Program-made: the position numbers and the translations under genes | Shown: one piece after another, positions 1 through 7,663 of the stretch | Numbering within the stretch: the first letter of the stretch is position 1 | Layout: each line of letters starts with the position of its first letter | Source: Candidatus Proruminimicrobium quisquiliarum | Lineage (GTDB): Bacteria > Elusimicrobiota > Endomicrobiia > Endomicrobiales > Endomicrobiaceae | Reading direction: 5' to 3' | Assembly: GCA_018433245.1 (NCBI GenBank) | Contig: JAHDRN010000025.1 | Coordinates: 1-51,508 of the forward strand | Length of the DNA: 51,508 nt | Notes under the pieces: generated by a model | What the model was told of the DNA's origin: nothing | Database searches by the model: none | Seen by the model: the letters and a program-made list of their open reading frames with translations, nothing else

Positions 1-1082
1 GAAATCGCCGACGCTTTTGTTAAAAAAAATTTGCTACGGTCGCTTCCCGCAAGGGAAGCGTGGATTGAAATCTTTCAACATACTAGCATCATGTAAATTG
101 CTTGATAGTCGCTTCCCGCAAGGGAAGCGTGGATTGAAATTGCATCTGCAATTATGCAGTCTATATCTGATTTGCGTCGCTTCCCGCAAGGGAAGCGTGG
201 ATTGAAATAACGAAAATTAGCCAGACCATAGAAGCCATTGAGAGTCGCTTCCCGCAAGGGAAGCGTGGATTGAAATTCTTTGTGGACTATTTTGTTTTAT
301 TTTTAGTTTAGTCGCTTCCCGCAAGGGAAGCGTGGATTGAAATGAAAAAGATATATTTTTAATAAAAGAAAATTTAAGTCGCTTCCCGCAAGGGAAGCGT
401 GGATTGAAATATTCCATATCAGAGCATACATCCTGAACGGGATAGTCGCTTCCCGCAAGGGAAGCGTGGATTGAAATATTTTGCCTCCGTACAAATTTCT
501 TTTGTAAACCGGTCGCTTCCCGCAAGGGAAGCGTGGATTGAAATACGAGATAGCCCACGTTTTAAATCCAAGACAAAAAGTCGCTTCCCGCAAGGGAAGC
601 GTGGATTGAAATATCAATCGGCTCTCCGTTGTTTCCTAGTCTCTCAGTCGCTTCCCGCAAGGGAAGCGTGGATTGAAATGCTAGGTCTGATACTGCTGAT
701 ACTACGGGATAACGTCGCTTCCCGCAAGGGAAGCGTGGATTGAAATAACAGGAACTTTCACAGGAATTGACACGAGTTTTGTCGCTTCCCGCAAGGGAAG
801 CGTGGATTGAAATTGTTGAAGTTATTTATGAGAATACAACTATATTTGTCGCTTCCCGCAAGGGAAGCGTGGATTGAAATTAAAACATACAAGGAAGAGA
901 TTATATTTAACTGGGTCGCTTCCCGCAAGGGAAGCGTGGATTGAAATAAAAATTAATCCGCAAAACAATAAAACAATTAAAGTCGCTTCCCGCAAGGGAA
1001 GCGTGGATTGAAATTTTATATGTTTTAGAACTTCTATGTTTTTTATAAAGTCGCTTCCCGCAAGGGAAGCGTGGATTGAAAT
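1..1082 (+). CRISPR. Type I-C-like CRISPR array, continues past left edge
   Basis: Sixteen complete, essentially identical 33-bp repeats start at 39, 108, 176, 244, 311, 378, 445, 512, 580, 647, 714, 781, 848, 915, 982 and 1050. The first five bases (GAAAT) are the tail of one more repeat, so the array extends leftwards. Spacers are 33-36 bp. The repeat begins GTCGCTTCCC and ends GTGGATTGAAAT. CGCTTCCC and GGGAAGCG form an 8-bp stem capped by GCAA, a GNRA tetraloop. The ATTGAAA(T/C) 3' end and the hairpin are typical of type I-C (Cas5d-processed) repeats, which sets transcription on the + strand. Every repeat is intact up to the last, at 1050-1082, so there is no decayed trailer end. No cas genes are in the window; leader and cas genes would be expected left of base 1. 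Confidence 0.97.
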
Positions 1083-1102
1083 AATGTATCAATTTTTTAC
1101 AA
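1083..1102 (+). other. 20-bp junction between the I-C and V-A arrays
   Basis: These AT-rich bases are all that separates an intact type I-C repeat (ends 1082) from an intact type V-A repeat (starts 1103). The stretch is shorter than any spacer of either array (33-36 and 25-27 bp). It could be a spacer remnant left by a deletion or recombination that removed the I-C trailer and the V-A leader. This is inference; the lengths are directly seen. Confidence 0.8.
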
Positions 1103-1550
1103 GTCTAACAGATATATTTAATTTCTACTATTGTAGATTCGTGGATAGACAGATTTAAACAGTGTCTAACAGATATATTTAATTTCTACTATTGTAGATA
1201 CATAAACGTTATGCATAGTCGGAAGTCTAACAGATATATTTAATTTCTACTATTGTAGATGTACAATATCCTTACAGTAAAATAAAGTCTAACAGATATA
1301 TTTAATTTCTACTATTGTAGATTTTTAAACTCTCGCTGAATTGCAACCGTCTAACAGATATATTTAATTTCTACTATTGTAGATCTTAATCCTGTTGCTA
1401 ATCCTATTCGTCTAACAGATATATTTAATTTCTACTATTGTAGATTTGTATTTGTTTTTTGATACAGATTGTCTAACAGATATATTTAATTTCTACTATT
1501 GTAGATACTTTTTTATTTGATAATTTCAAAAATGTCTAACAGCTGTAGAT
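1103..1550 (+). CRISPR. Type V-A (Cas12a) CRISPR array with a degenerate last repeat
   Basis: Seven identical 36-bp repeats start at 1103, 1164, 1225, 1287, 1349, 1410 and 1471. Spacers are 25-27 bp. Each repeat starts GTCTAACAG and ends AATTTCTACTATTGTAGAT, the characteristic Cas12a crRNA handle (TCTAC/GTAGA stem, TATT loop), which sets transcription on the + strand. An eighth repeat, at 1534-1550, is internally deleted to GTCTAACAG-C-TGTAGAT and has lost the 5' arm of the crRNA stem, so it marks the trailer end. The first repeat begins only 20 bp after the last type I-C repeat, leaving no room for a normal leader. No cas12a, cas1, cas2 or cas4 gene is in the window. Confidence 0.96.
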
Positions 1551-1615
1551 ATACAAAAAAATTGCAAGAAATCTAAAAACATAAAAAAGGTTTATTGACT
1601 TTTGACGAAACTAAA

Positions 1616-1683
1616 GCTGGAGAATTGTCCGGAGTAGGCAGTCTAAAAGACCTCTCCATCTCCATTCTGGACAACTCTTCAGC
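1616..1683 (+). ncRNA. Long imperfect hairpin, possible structured RNA
   Basis: The left arm at 1616-1633 and the right arm at 1666-1683 pair over 18 positions with one mismatch. Two of the pairs are G-U on the + strand and would be C-A mismatches on the - strand, so the + strand is the better RNA. An inner GTCT/AGAC stem sits near 1641-1651. The element lies 65 bp beyond the degenerate Cas12a repeat, in a tract with no convincing gene. No promoter is obvious directly upstream. I do not recognise the family; a decayed mobile element end is an alternative. Confidence 0.4.
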
Positions 1684-1754
1684 CAATAGTAATATAATCG
1701 AATTAAAACAAAAAATCAATAGCAAAAATAAAACATATGAATTTTTCATAAATA

Positions 1755-1783
1755 TTGAAGTATTTTTTATTTTGTTATATACT
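1755..1783 (+). promoter_or_regulatory. Candidate sigma-70 promoter for small RNA
   Basis: TTGAAG (1755-1760) is followed after exactly 17 bp by TATACT (1778-1783). A start near 1790 would produce an RNA running to the terminator at 1975-1999. In such AT-rich DNA chance matches are common, so the support comes mainly from the matching spacing and the terminator downstream. Confidence 0.35.
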
Positions 1784-1789
1784 ATCCCT

Positions 1790-1999
1790 AGACTTATCTC
1801 CCTTGAGCAATTGGAGCTTTTGTGGTCGGATAAGTTTAAATATTTTGTGTGAGATATTTTGCATGTAGATGCGAGGAAGCGATTGTAGCTTACCCGTCTA
1901 TATTGCAGACTAGACTGTCCAACGAGTGCGTTATTGCCTTTTGGCAATACTTGGCTGAGCTGGAAAAAATACGGTGCCAGCGCGTTGGCAGTTTTTTTT
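1790..1999 (+). ncRNA. Putative small RNA of about 210 nt, family unknown
   Basis: The tract lies between a promoter-like sequence and a terminator with a run of eight T. It contains many short inverted repeats: ACTTATC/GATAAGT around 1791-1836, GCAT/ATGC at 1861-1872, AAGC/GCTT near 1877-1891, GTCTA/TAGAC near 1896-1915, and a perfect ATTGCC-TTTT-GGCAAT hairpin at 1933-1948. GCTGG (1958-1962) can pair with CCAGC (1977-1981) in competition with the terminator stem, which resembles an attenuator. I see no match to tmRNA, RNase P RNA, SRP RNA or the known 6S sequence. No gene follows on the + strand, so a free small RNA is more likely than a riboswitch. Nothing ties it firmly to the CRISPR arrays beyond position. 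Confidence 0.35.
1975..1999 (+). terminator. Intrinsic terminator, + strand
   Basis: TGCCA (1975-1979) pairs with TGGCA (1986-1990) around a GCGCGT loop and is followed by G and eight T (1992-1999). This is a classic rho-independent terminator for a transcript from the left. Confidence 0.7.
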
Positions 2000-2061
2000 G
2001 TTTATCGTAATATAAAATAACAATACTTGATATTTTTTAATCTTTTGGCTACACTGACAGT

Positions 2062-2125
2062 GTCCTATGACGCATTTTGAACCGGATAATTGTTTCCGGC
2101 CGCGTCACGGGGCATTTTTTATTTT
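2062..2125 (+). terminator. Two-tier hairpin with T-tract, second + strand terminator or RNA
   Basis: An outer stem pairs 2062-2073 with 2102-2113 (11 of 12 positions counting two G-U pairs). An inner CCGGA (2082-2086) pairs with TCCGG (2095-2099). T-runs follow at 2115-2120 and 2122-2125, so the element works as a terminator on the + strand. A six-base palindrome around 2051-2063 (ACACTG-A-CAGTGT) overlaps its left flank and could form an alternative fold. On the - strand, where the dehydrogenase gene ends at 2161, there is no T-tract after the hairpin, so it is less likely to serve that gene. Confidence 0.5.
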
Positions 2126-2160
2126 ATGTGGGAATTTAGTTTATTGTATAAAAATAATTG

Positions 2161-3456
2161 TTAAAGCCTTACAATTTTGTCGGATTTTAAAGATTTCGTA
2201 GCATTTCTAGTATCAAATACAAGTTTGGCTTTTTTTACCACTTCGGCATAATCTATAGAAGAATGATCCGTAAGTATGACGACAATATCGTATTTTGAAA
2301 TATTGTTTAAGTTTTTTTCGGATTTAAACATTTTTTTGCCGATTGAAAAGTTTTTTATATAAGGGTCAAAGTAAGATATTTTTGCCATTTTTTCAATTAA
2401 CCCCGATATAACGTCAAGAGCGGGAGATTCTCTCAAGTCGGCGACATCTTTTTTATATGCTACGCCGAGCACAAGTATTTTTGAATTTTTTATTGATTTT
2501 TCATTTTTATTTAAGGCATCAGCAAGTTTGATTACAGCAAACTTCGGCATTTTTGAATTTATGTCTCCCGAAAGCTCTATAAATCTTGAATAAAAATTTA
2601 ATGTTTTCAGTTTCCATGACAAATAATGAGGATCAAGAGGTATGCAGTGTCCTCCTATTCCGGGACCGGGCGTAAACTTCATAAATCCGAAAGGTTTTGT
2701 TGAAGCCGCATCTATAATTTCCCAGACATTAAGATTGAGGCTGTGGCACATCAAAGCCACTTCGTTTACAAGACCTATATTGACCGCTCTGAAAGTATTT
2801 TCAAGAAGTTTAACCATTTCAGCCGCCTCAGACGATGATACTTTGTAAACTTTTGTAAATGAACCGTATAAAGCCGAAGCAAGAAGTAATGATTTTTCGC
2901 AAAGTCCGCCGACAACTTTTACAGTATTTGCTATGGTAAATTTTTTATTTGACGGGTCAATCCTTTCCGGGCTGAACGCCAGAAAAAAATCAAAGCCGGC
3001 TTTTAATCCGGCACTTTCAAGTTTTGGCAGAACAATTTCTTTTGTAGTTCCGGGATATGTTGTTGATTCAAGAATAATAAGCTGTCCTTTTCTTAACGTT
3101 TGTTTTATTTTTTCCGCAGCTGAAATAATATAAGAAACGTCAGGGTCTTTTGATTTTCTTAAAGGGGTAGGGACGCATATTATTATTACGTCCATATCCG
3201 CAAGCCCGATAAAATCAGTTGTCGCAAAAAGTTTTTTATTTCTTACAAGCTTTTCAATTTCTTCGGATTTAATATCTCCTATATAAGAACGTCCGTTTTT
3301 TATGCTGTTTGTTTTTTTTACGTCTATTTCAAAGCCTGTGACGCTGAAATTTTTTTTTGCAAGTTCAACAGCCAAAGGAAGACCAACATATCCGAGTCCG
3401 ATAATACCGACGGATGCTTTATGTGAATTAATTTTTTTAAGGAGTTGTTTATACAT
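2161..3456 (-). CDS. Nucleotide-sugar dehydrogenase (UDP-GlcNAc/UDP-glucose 6-dehydrogenase family)
   Basis: This 431-residue protein matches the UDP-glucose/GDP-mannose dehydrogenase family, which oxidises a nucleotide sugar to its uronate with NAD+ for surface polysaccharide. The N-terminal Rossmann motif GLGYVGLPLAVELA lies near residue 20. The middle has ESTTYPGTT and FSPERIDPSN, and the catalytic cysteine is in PGIGGHCIPLDPHYLSWK. The C-terminal domain has LGVAYKKDVADLRESPALDV. IGDI near residue 58 and the DPSN variant resemble WbpA-type UDP-N-acetylglucosamine dehydrogenases more than Ugd, but the exact sugar cannot be settled by eye. It starts at ATG 3456 with a weak ribosome site. Its immediate neighbours give no pathway; the LPS genes start 7.6 kb away. 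Confidence 0.9.
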   Translation of the reverse strand: MYKQLLKKINSHKASVGIIGLGYVGLPLAVELAKKNFSVTGFEIDVKKTNSIKNGRSYIGDIKSEEIEKLVRNKKLFATTDFIGLADMDVIIICVPTPLRKSKDPDVSYIISAAEKIKQTLRKGQLIILESTTYPGTTKEIVLPKLESAGLKAGFDFFLAFSPERIDPSNKKFTIANTVKVVGGLCEKSLLLASALYGSFTKVYKVSSSEAAEMVKLLENTFRAVNIGLVNEVALMCHSLNLNVWEIIDAASTKPFGFMKFTPGPGIGGHCIPLDPHYLSWKLKTLNFYSRFIELSGDINSKMPKFAVIKLADALNKNEKSIKNSKILVLGVAYKKDVADLRESPALDVISGLIEKMAKISYFDPYIKNFSIGKKMFKSEKNLNNISKYDIVVILTDHSSIDYAEVVKKAKLVFDTRNATKSLKSDKIVRL

Positions 3457-3610
3457 TTTTTTATTCCGTTTAGTTTTAATAATTTGCTTGAAAACACACG
3501 GATAATATCATAATTATGTTGTTTTATGATTCTTAATCCTGGTTTAAGATGACTTTTATTCTACTAAAAAAAACAAAATTATACAAGTGTATAATTTCTA
3601 TTCAAAAAAT

Positions 3611-3640
3611 ACAGGGATATCTTTTTCAAGATACCCCTGT
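3611..3640 (-). terminator. Intrinsic terminator after small lipoprotein gene
   Basis: A 12-bp stem pairs 3611-3622 with 3629-3640. The single imperfect pair is G-U on the - strand and A-C on the + strand. A T-run (- strand) follows at 3605-3609. It ends the lipoprotein transcript and separates it from the dehydrogenase gene. Confidence 0.75.
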
Positions 3641-3664
3641 TGATTTTTTTAAATAATTTGTTGA

Positions 3665-3853
3665 TTAGTTCCCTGCAACAGCTGCTGCTTCAGGTGCTAC
3701 TACTGTTTCTGTTGATGTAGCAACTTCAGGTGTTGTTGCTGCGGTTTCTGCAACTGCAACTTCTTCGGTAGTTACCGGAGCAGCTGCTTCTTCCTGCTTA
3801 CATCCCAATACGAATAATGACAAACAAACAAATGCAAACAATGCTTTCTTCAC
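3665..3853 (-). CDS. Small Ala/Thr/Glu/Val-rich lipoprotein
   Basis: This 62-residue product has a Lys-Lys N-terminus, a hydrophobic stretch and a lipobox ending LFVLGC, so Cys18 would be lipid-modified. The mature 45 residues are almost all Ala, Val, Thr and Glu and carry no recognisable domain. It may be a tether or spacer-like envelope peptide. The start is GTG at 3853, preceded by AAGGAG about 11 bases away. An ATG inside the ribosome-site region reads into a stop after four codons and is not the start. It has its own terminator downstream and an AT-only hairpin upstream, so it may be a separate transcript. Its function is unknown. Confidence 0.8.
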   Translation of the reverse strand: MKKALFAFVCLSLFVLGCKQEEAAAPVTTEEVAVAETAATTPEVATSTETVVAPEAAAVAGN

Positions 3854-3896
3854 TTTTTACTCATCTCCTTTTTTTGAAACATATTACATTTTCTTT

Positions 3897-3926
3897 AAAT
3901 TTTAATTTTGAAAAAAATTAAAATTT
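3897..3926 (-). terminator. 13-bp perfect AT-only hairpin after pheT
   Basis: AAATTTTAATTTT (3897-3909) is perfectly complementary to 3914-3926, with a 4-base loop. It sits between the pheT stop and the lipoprotein gene. Lacking G-C pairs, it is at best a weak terminator, or it may be a protein-binding or DNA-structure element. Confidence 0.4.
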
Positions 3927-3939
3927 ATTATTTAAAAAA

Positions 3940-6303
3940 TTAACTTCTGAGCGTAATCGCCAAATCTTTTTCAAATTTATCAATCAGGGCTTTAAAATCG
4001 GCGCTAACTTCGGCGTCATTAAGAGTTTTATCGTCATGTTTGTAATATAATCTTAACGAATAGCTTATTTTATCGTCGCCAAGTTTTTCATTTTCATAAA
4101 CCGAAAATAAGTTAAAATCTTTTAATATTCCGCCTGATTTCATAATTTGTTTTATAATCTTTTCAATTTTTTCAAACGGAACTTTTTTATCGCATACTAT
4201 TGAAAGATCTCTTTTTACGGCCGGGAATTTTGAAATATGTTTATAAAAATTCAGTTTGGCCGGCGAATCAATATTTACAGCGTCGGCGTTAATTTCAGCA
4301 TAAATAACTTCATTTGTAAAGTCTGCAGTTATGTCCGGTCTTAAAACACCGAATTGCCCTGCGACTTTTCCTCTGTACATAATTGAGGCTGTTTTACCGG
4401 GATGATAGTATTTTTCAGGCGATTTATTATTATCAACCGTAAATCCTTTTGGAAGTACCGCGTTTATAATGCCCGAAGCGAAATTAAAGTCAAAAATTGT
4501 TTCTGTTTTTGTTCCTTCCCATCTCCACCAGTTTTGCCATACGCTTCCGTACATCAGAATGCCCACGGCTTTGTGTTCGCCTGTTTCGTCAAATATTTTT
4601 CCTGTTTCAAAAAGTTTTAAATCTGTTGTTCCCTGTCCGGCGTTGAAATGCAAATTTTTCATAAGGCCGGCAAGCAGAGACGGTCTTAAAACTTCATTTT
4701 CTTTTGAAATAGGGTTTGCTATTTTATAAGAATGTTTAAGATATAATTTGTCCAGGTCTTTTATTTCGGCGAAACTGTAATTTACGGCTTCACAAAATCC
4801 GAGTCCTATAAGCGTATCGCTTAATGCGTTTATAAATTCGGCGGTATTTTTATCCTGCTGTTTATCTGCAAGCACCACTTTGTTTTCCGCAAGAAGTGGA
4901 ATATTGTCGTATCCGTCAATTCTGGCTATTTCTTCTATAAGGTCAATTTCCTGTTTTATGTCGTTGCGCCATGAAGGTATTTCAGCTATTAAAACATTTT
5001 GTACTTTTGAACTTATTTCAATGCCTAAAAATCTTAAAATGTTGGCTATTTTCTTTTCGTCAACCGAATATCCGAGAATTTTTTTGACTCTTTCAACTCT
5101 TAACTGAATAATAAGTTTTTCGTTATCTTTTGAATTTACGTCTTCTCTTGTTTCAAGACGTCCGCCGGCAAGTTCCGTAATTAAATTTATCGCTCTCCAC
5201 GATGCTTTTTCAGCGACTTTCCATGAAGTTCCTCTTTCAAATCTGTAAGAAGAATCGGTTGACAAATTTAAAATTTTAGATGTTTTCCTTATATTGCCCG
5301 GTTCAAAAACTGCGCTTTCTAAAAATATGTCTTTTGTGGAATCGCTTATAGCTGAAAAAGATCCGCCTATAACGCCTGCCACCGCCAATGCTTTTTCTTT
5401 ATCCGCGATAACAAGCATATTATCGGTTAATTCGTAAGTTTTATTGTCCAATGTTGAAATCTGTTCTTTATCAAAGGCTTTTCTTACGATTATTTTTTCG
5501 CCGCTTACTTTTGAACTGTCAAAAGCATGCATCGGATGTCCTAGTTCAAGCATAACGTAATTTGTTATGTCAACAATATTATTAATTGATTTGATTCCGC
5601 AGTTTTCAAGTCTGTCCTTCATCCATTTCGGAGCCGGAGCGACTTTAACGTCCTTTATATTGCATCCTATATATCTTGAACACAGTTCTTCAGCTTGAAC
5701 GTCAACAATATTTTTTTCGGTAAACTTAGATTCTTTTACCGTAGGCAGATTTATCACTTTTTCCAATTTTGCGCTTATTTCTCTTGCTATGCCCCAATGG
5801 CTGAGACAGTCGCCGCGGTTTGAAGTTATTTCTATTTCCAAAATAGTATCGGTATCCAGAACGTCTTCCAGTTTTTTCCCTAACGGGATATCCGGATTTA
5901 AAACCATTATGCCGTCGGATGAATCTTTTAATCCGAGTTCCTGTTCGGAACAAATCATGCCTTCTGAAGATATGCCTCGTATTTTTGTGGGTTTTATTTC
6001 AAAATTTCCCGGTAAAACCGCTCCGATAAGAGCAAGGGGAACAATTTGTCCGGCCTCAACGTTTGCGGCTCCGCAGACTATTTCGTAATCTTTTGTGCCG
6101 TCGTTAACTCTGCACAATGAAAGTTTATCGGCGTTTGGATGCTTTTGTTTTTCCGTAACCTTTGCCGTTATAACGCCGGTCCACTTCATTCCGCCTGAAG
6201 CGATTGATGTTTCAACTCCCAAAAAAGTAAGTGTCGTCGCCAATTCTTCCGGCGACAAATCAAAATCTATAAGTTCTTTCAACCAATTATATGAAATCTT
6301 CAT
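3940..6303 (-). CDS. pheT: Phenylalanyl-tRNA synthetase beta subunit
   Basis: At 787 residues this is the normal bacterial length. The N-terminal tRNA-binding (EMAP/Arc1p-like) domain covers roughly residues 40-150, with HPNADKLSLCRVN and the GMICSEQELGL motif. B3/B4 and B5 domains follow (TSNRGDCLSHWG; YVMLELGHPMHAFD). The last about 95 residues form the FDX-ACB anticodon-binding domain (KFPAVKRDLSIV to the end). With PheS it forms the alpha2-beta2 enzyme that charges tRNA-Phe. It is the last gene of the infC-to-pheT run, 39 bp after pheS, and starts at ATG 6303. Confidence 0.97.
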   Translation of the reverse strand: MKISYNWLKELIDFDLSPEELATTLTFLGVETSIASGGMKWTGVITAKVTEKQKHPNADKLSLCRVNDGTKDYEIVCGAANVEAGQIVPLALIGAVLPGNFEIKPTKIRGISSEGMICSEQELGLKDSSDGIMVLNPDIPLGKKLEDVLDTDTILEIEITSNRGDCLSHWGIAREISAKLEKVINLPTVKESKFTEKNIVDVQAEELCSRYIGCNIKDVKVAPAPKWMKDRLENCGIKSINNIVDITNYVMLELGHPMHAFDSSKVSGEKIIVRKAFDKEQISTLDNKTYELTDNMLVIADKEKALAVAGVIGGSFSAISDSTKDIFLESAVFEPGNIRKTSKILNLSTDSSYRFERGTSWKVAEKASWRAINLITELAGGRLETREDVNSKDNEKLIIQLRVERVKKILGYSVDEKKIANILRFLGIEISSKVQNVLIAEIPSWRNDIKQEIDLIEEIARIDGYDNIPLLAENKVVLADKQQDKNTAEFINALSDTLIGLGFCEAVNYSFAEIKDLDKLYLKHSYKIANPISKENEVLRPSLLAGLMKNLHFNAGQGTTDLKLFETGKIFDETGEHKAVGILMYGSVWQNWWRWEGTKTETIFDFNFASGIINAVLPKGFTVDNNKSPEKYYHPGKTASIMYRGKVAGQFGVLRPDITADFTNEVIYAEINADAVNIDSPAKLNFYKHISKFPAVKRDLSIVCDKKVPFEKIEKIIKQIMKSGGILKDFNLFSVYENEKLGDDKISYSLRLYYKHDDKTLNDAEVSADFKALIDKFEKDLAITLRS

Positions 6304-6342
6304 TTTATTAAAATCCTTTTCATTTCCGTTCTTATGCCGTTT

Positions 6343-7362
6343 TTAAAACTGTTTTAAAACTCTTATGTCATTTTCGTACAGTACTCTCATATCGTCAATT
6401 CCGTTTTTAAACATAGCAAACCGTTCAACTCCCATTCCGAAAGCGTATCCGGTATATTTTTCGCTGTCATAATTGACCGATTTAAAAACGTTAGGGTGCA
6501 CCATTCCGCATCCGAGAACTTCAAGCCATCCGCTTTGTTTGCATACTCTGCATCCTTTTCCGCCGCAGATAACGCATTTTATGTCTACTTCGGCCGACGG
6601 CTCCGTAAACTGGAAATGAGAAGGCCTGAATCTCAGATCAATTTCCTGTCCGAATAATCTGTGTATAAATAACGAAAGAGTTCCTTTAAGTTCAGCAAAC
6701 GTTATATCTTCTCCTACTACCAAACCTTCAATCTGATGAAACGTCGCCGAATGTGTTGCGTCGGTTGCTTCGTTTCTATAAACTCTTCCCGGGACTACTA
6801 CTCTTATTGGAGGTTTTGTCTGTTCCATAATATGTATCTGGGCGGGCGAAGTATGAGTTCTCAAAAGATTTTGCGAACCTTCCAGATAAAACGTATCCTG
6901 AGTATCTCTTGCAGGATGGTCTTTAGGTATATTTAAAGCTTCAAAATTATACCAGTCGGTTTCAATTTCTTTTCCTTCTGCCACGTCAAAACCCAAAGAA
7001 ACAAAAATATCCGTCATTTCCCGTATGGTTTTTGTTATTATATGCTTGTGTCCTTTTGAAAAAGGAAATGCGAAAGCCGGTGAAATGTCAATCTTTTCGT
7101 TTTTCATTTTCTCTTCCAAAAGCCGGGCTGTTATTTCCTTTTTTTTGTTTTCAACCGCTTCGTTTAATTTTGTTTTAGCGGTATTTATTTCGGCTCCGAA
7201 CTGTTTTTTTTCTTCTATTGAAAGTTCGGAAAGGTTTTTAAGCATCTCGGTAATCTTGCCTTTCTTGCCGAGATATTCAATTCTTATCGTTTCTATATCG
7301 TTGAGCCCCGCGTTTTGAAGTTTTAACAGAGCTTCGTCTAAAATAGGTTCAATCTTGCTCAT
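6343..7362 (-). CDS. pheS: Phenylalanyl-tRNA synthetase alpha subunit
   Basis: This 339-residue protein is the catalytic class II subunit. An N-terminal coiled-coil of about 85 residues binds tRNA. The catalytic core carries ETDWYNFEALNIPKDHPARD, the LLRTHTSPAQ motif, the motif-2 region GRVYRNEATDATHS, and the motif-3 region ending GYAFGMGVERFAM. Cysteines in CVICGGKGCRVC form a CxxC-CxxC cluster seen in a subset of bacterial PheS proteins. The start at 7362 overlaps the 3' end of the TPR gene by 14 bp, implying translational coupling. It pairs with pheT downstream. Confidence 0.97.
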   Translation of the reverse strand: MSKIEPILDEALLKLQNAGLNDIETIRIEYLGKKGKITEMLKNLSELSIEEKKQFGAEINTAKTKLNEAVENKKKEITARLLEEKMKNEKIDISPAFAFPFSKGHKHIITKTIREMTDIFVSLGFDVAEGKEIETDWYNFEALNIPKDHPARDTQDTFYLEGSQNLLRTHTSPAQIHIMEQTKPPIRVVVPGRVYRNEATDATHSATFHQIEGLVVGEDITFAELKGTLSLFIHRLFGQEIDLRFRPSHFQFTEPSAEVDIKCVICGGKGCRVCKQSGWLEVLGCGMVHPNVFKSVNYDSEKYTGYAFGMGVERFAMFKNGIDDMRVLYENDIRVLKQF

Positions 7363-7648
7363 CGTCTTTAATTCCTATAAGTTTATTTAAATGTTCTTTT
7401 GCCACTTTATTATTTTTGTCAAGAAGAAGCGTTTTTTCGTACATTTTTTTTGCTTCTTCAGGCTGTTTTTTATTCTCGTATATCAAACCCAAACTGCAAT
7501 AAGCCTCTATGTTTGCCGGATTAAGTTTTAAAACTTTTTTAAACTCATCTATGGCTTCGTCAAACTTGCTGTTTAAAAAATAAAATGTCGCAGTTTCCTG
7601 CACAAGTTCTTCCTGGGTTTTTTTATTTTTTTCTTTAATGTTCATCAT
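7349..7648 (-). CDS. Small TPR-repeat protein
   Basis: This 99-residue protein is mostly two tetratricopeptide repeats, one near residues 20-53 (FYFLNSKFDEAIDEFKKVLKLNP) and one near 54-87 (AYCSLGLIYENKKQPEEAKKMYEKTLLLD). There is no signal peptide or membrane segment, so it should be a cytoplasmic adaptor. It sits between the potassium channel regulator (15 bp away) and pheS (14-bp overlap). Two adjacent ATG codons begin the frame; the Shine-Dalgarno sequence is weak. The partner is unknown. Confidence 0.85.
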   Translation of the reverse strand: MMNIKEKNKKTQEELVQETATFYFLNSKFDEAIDEFKKVLKLNPANIEAYCSLGLIYENKKQPEEAKKMYEKTLLLDKNNKVAKEHLNKLIGIKDDEQD

Positions 7649-7663
7649 ATAATTTCTTAACCT

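Noticed and set aside
17-1092. Several open frames on both strands inside the type I-C array
   Set aside because: They translate the repeats again and again (e.g. SRFPQGKRGLK or NPRFPCGKR) and are products of array periodicity, not genes.
1595-1852. 85-codon + frame beginning TTG, over the long hairpin
   Set aside because: No ribosome site, no recognisable family, and it covers the best RNA hairpin of the tract; more likely non-coding.
1573-1947. - strand frame of 124 codons; its inner ATG at 1749 gives a 58-residue peptide with a hydrophobic start like a type I toxin
   Set aside because: No Shine-Dalgarno before either start, and the strong structures and terminators favour the opposite strand. 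Noted because a small toxin cannot be wholly excluded.
1855-1999. Possible tmRNA, RNase P RNA, SRP RNA or 6S RNA
   Set aside because: None of the conserved core sequences of these RNAs could be found; kept only as an unclassified small RNA.
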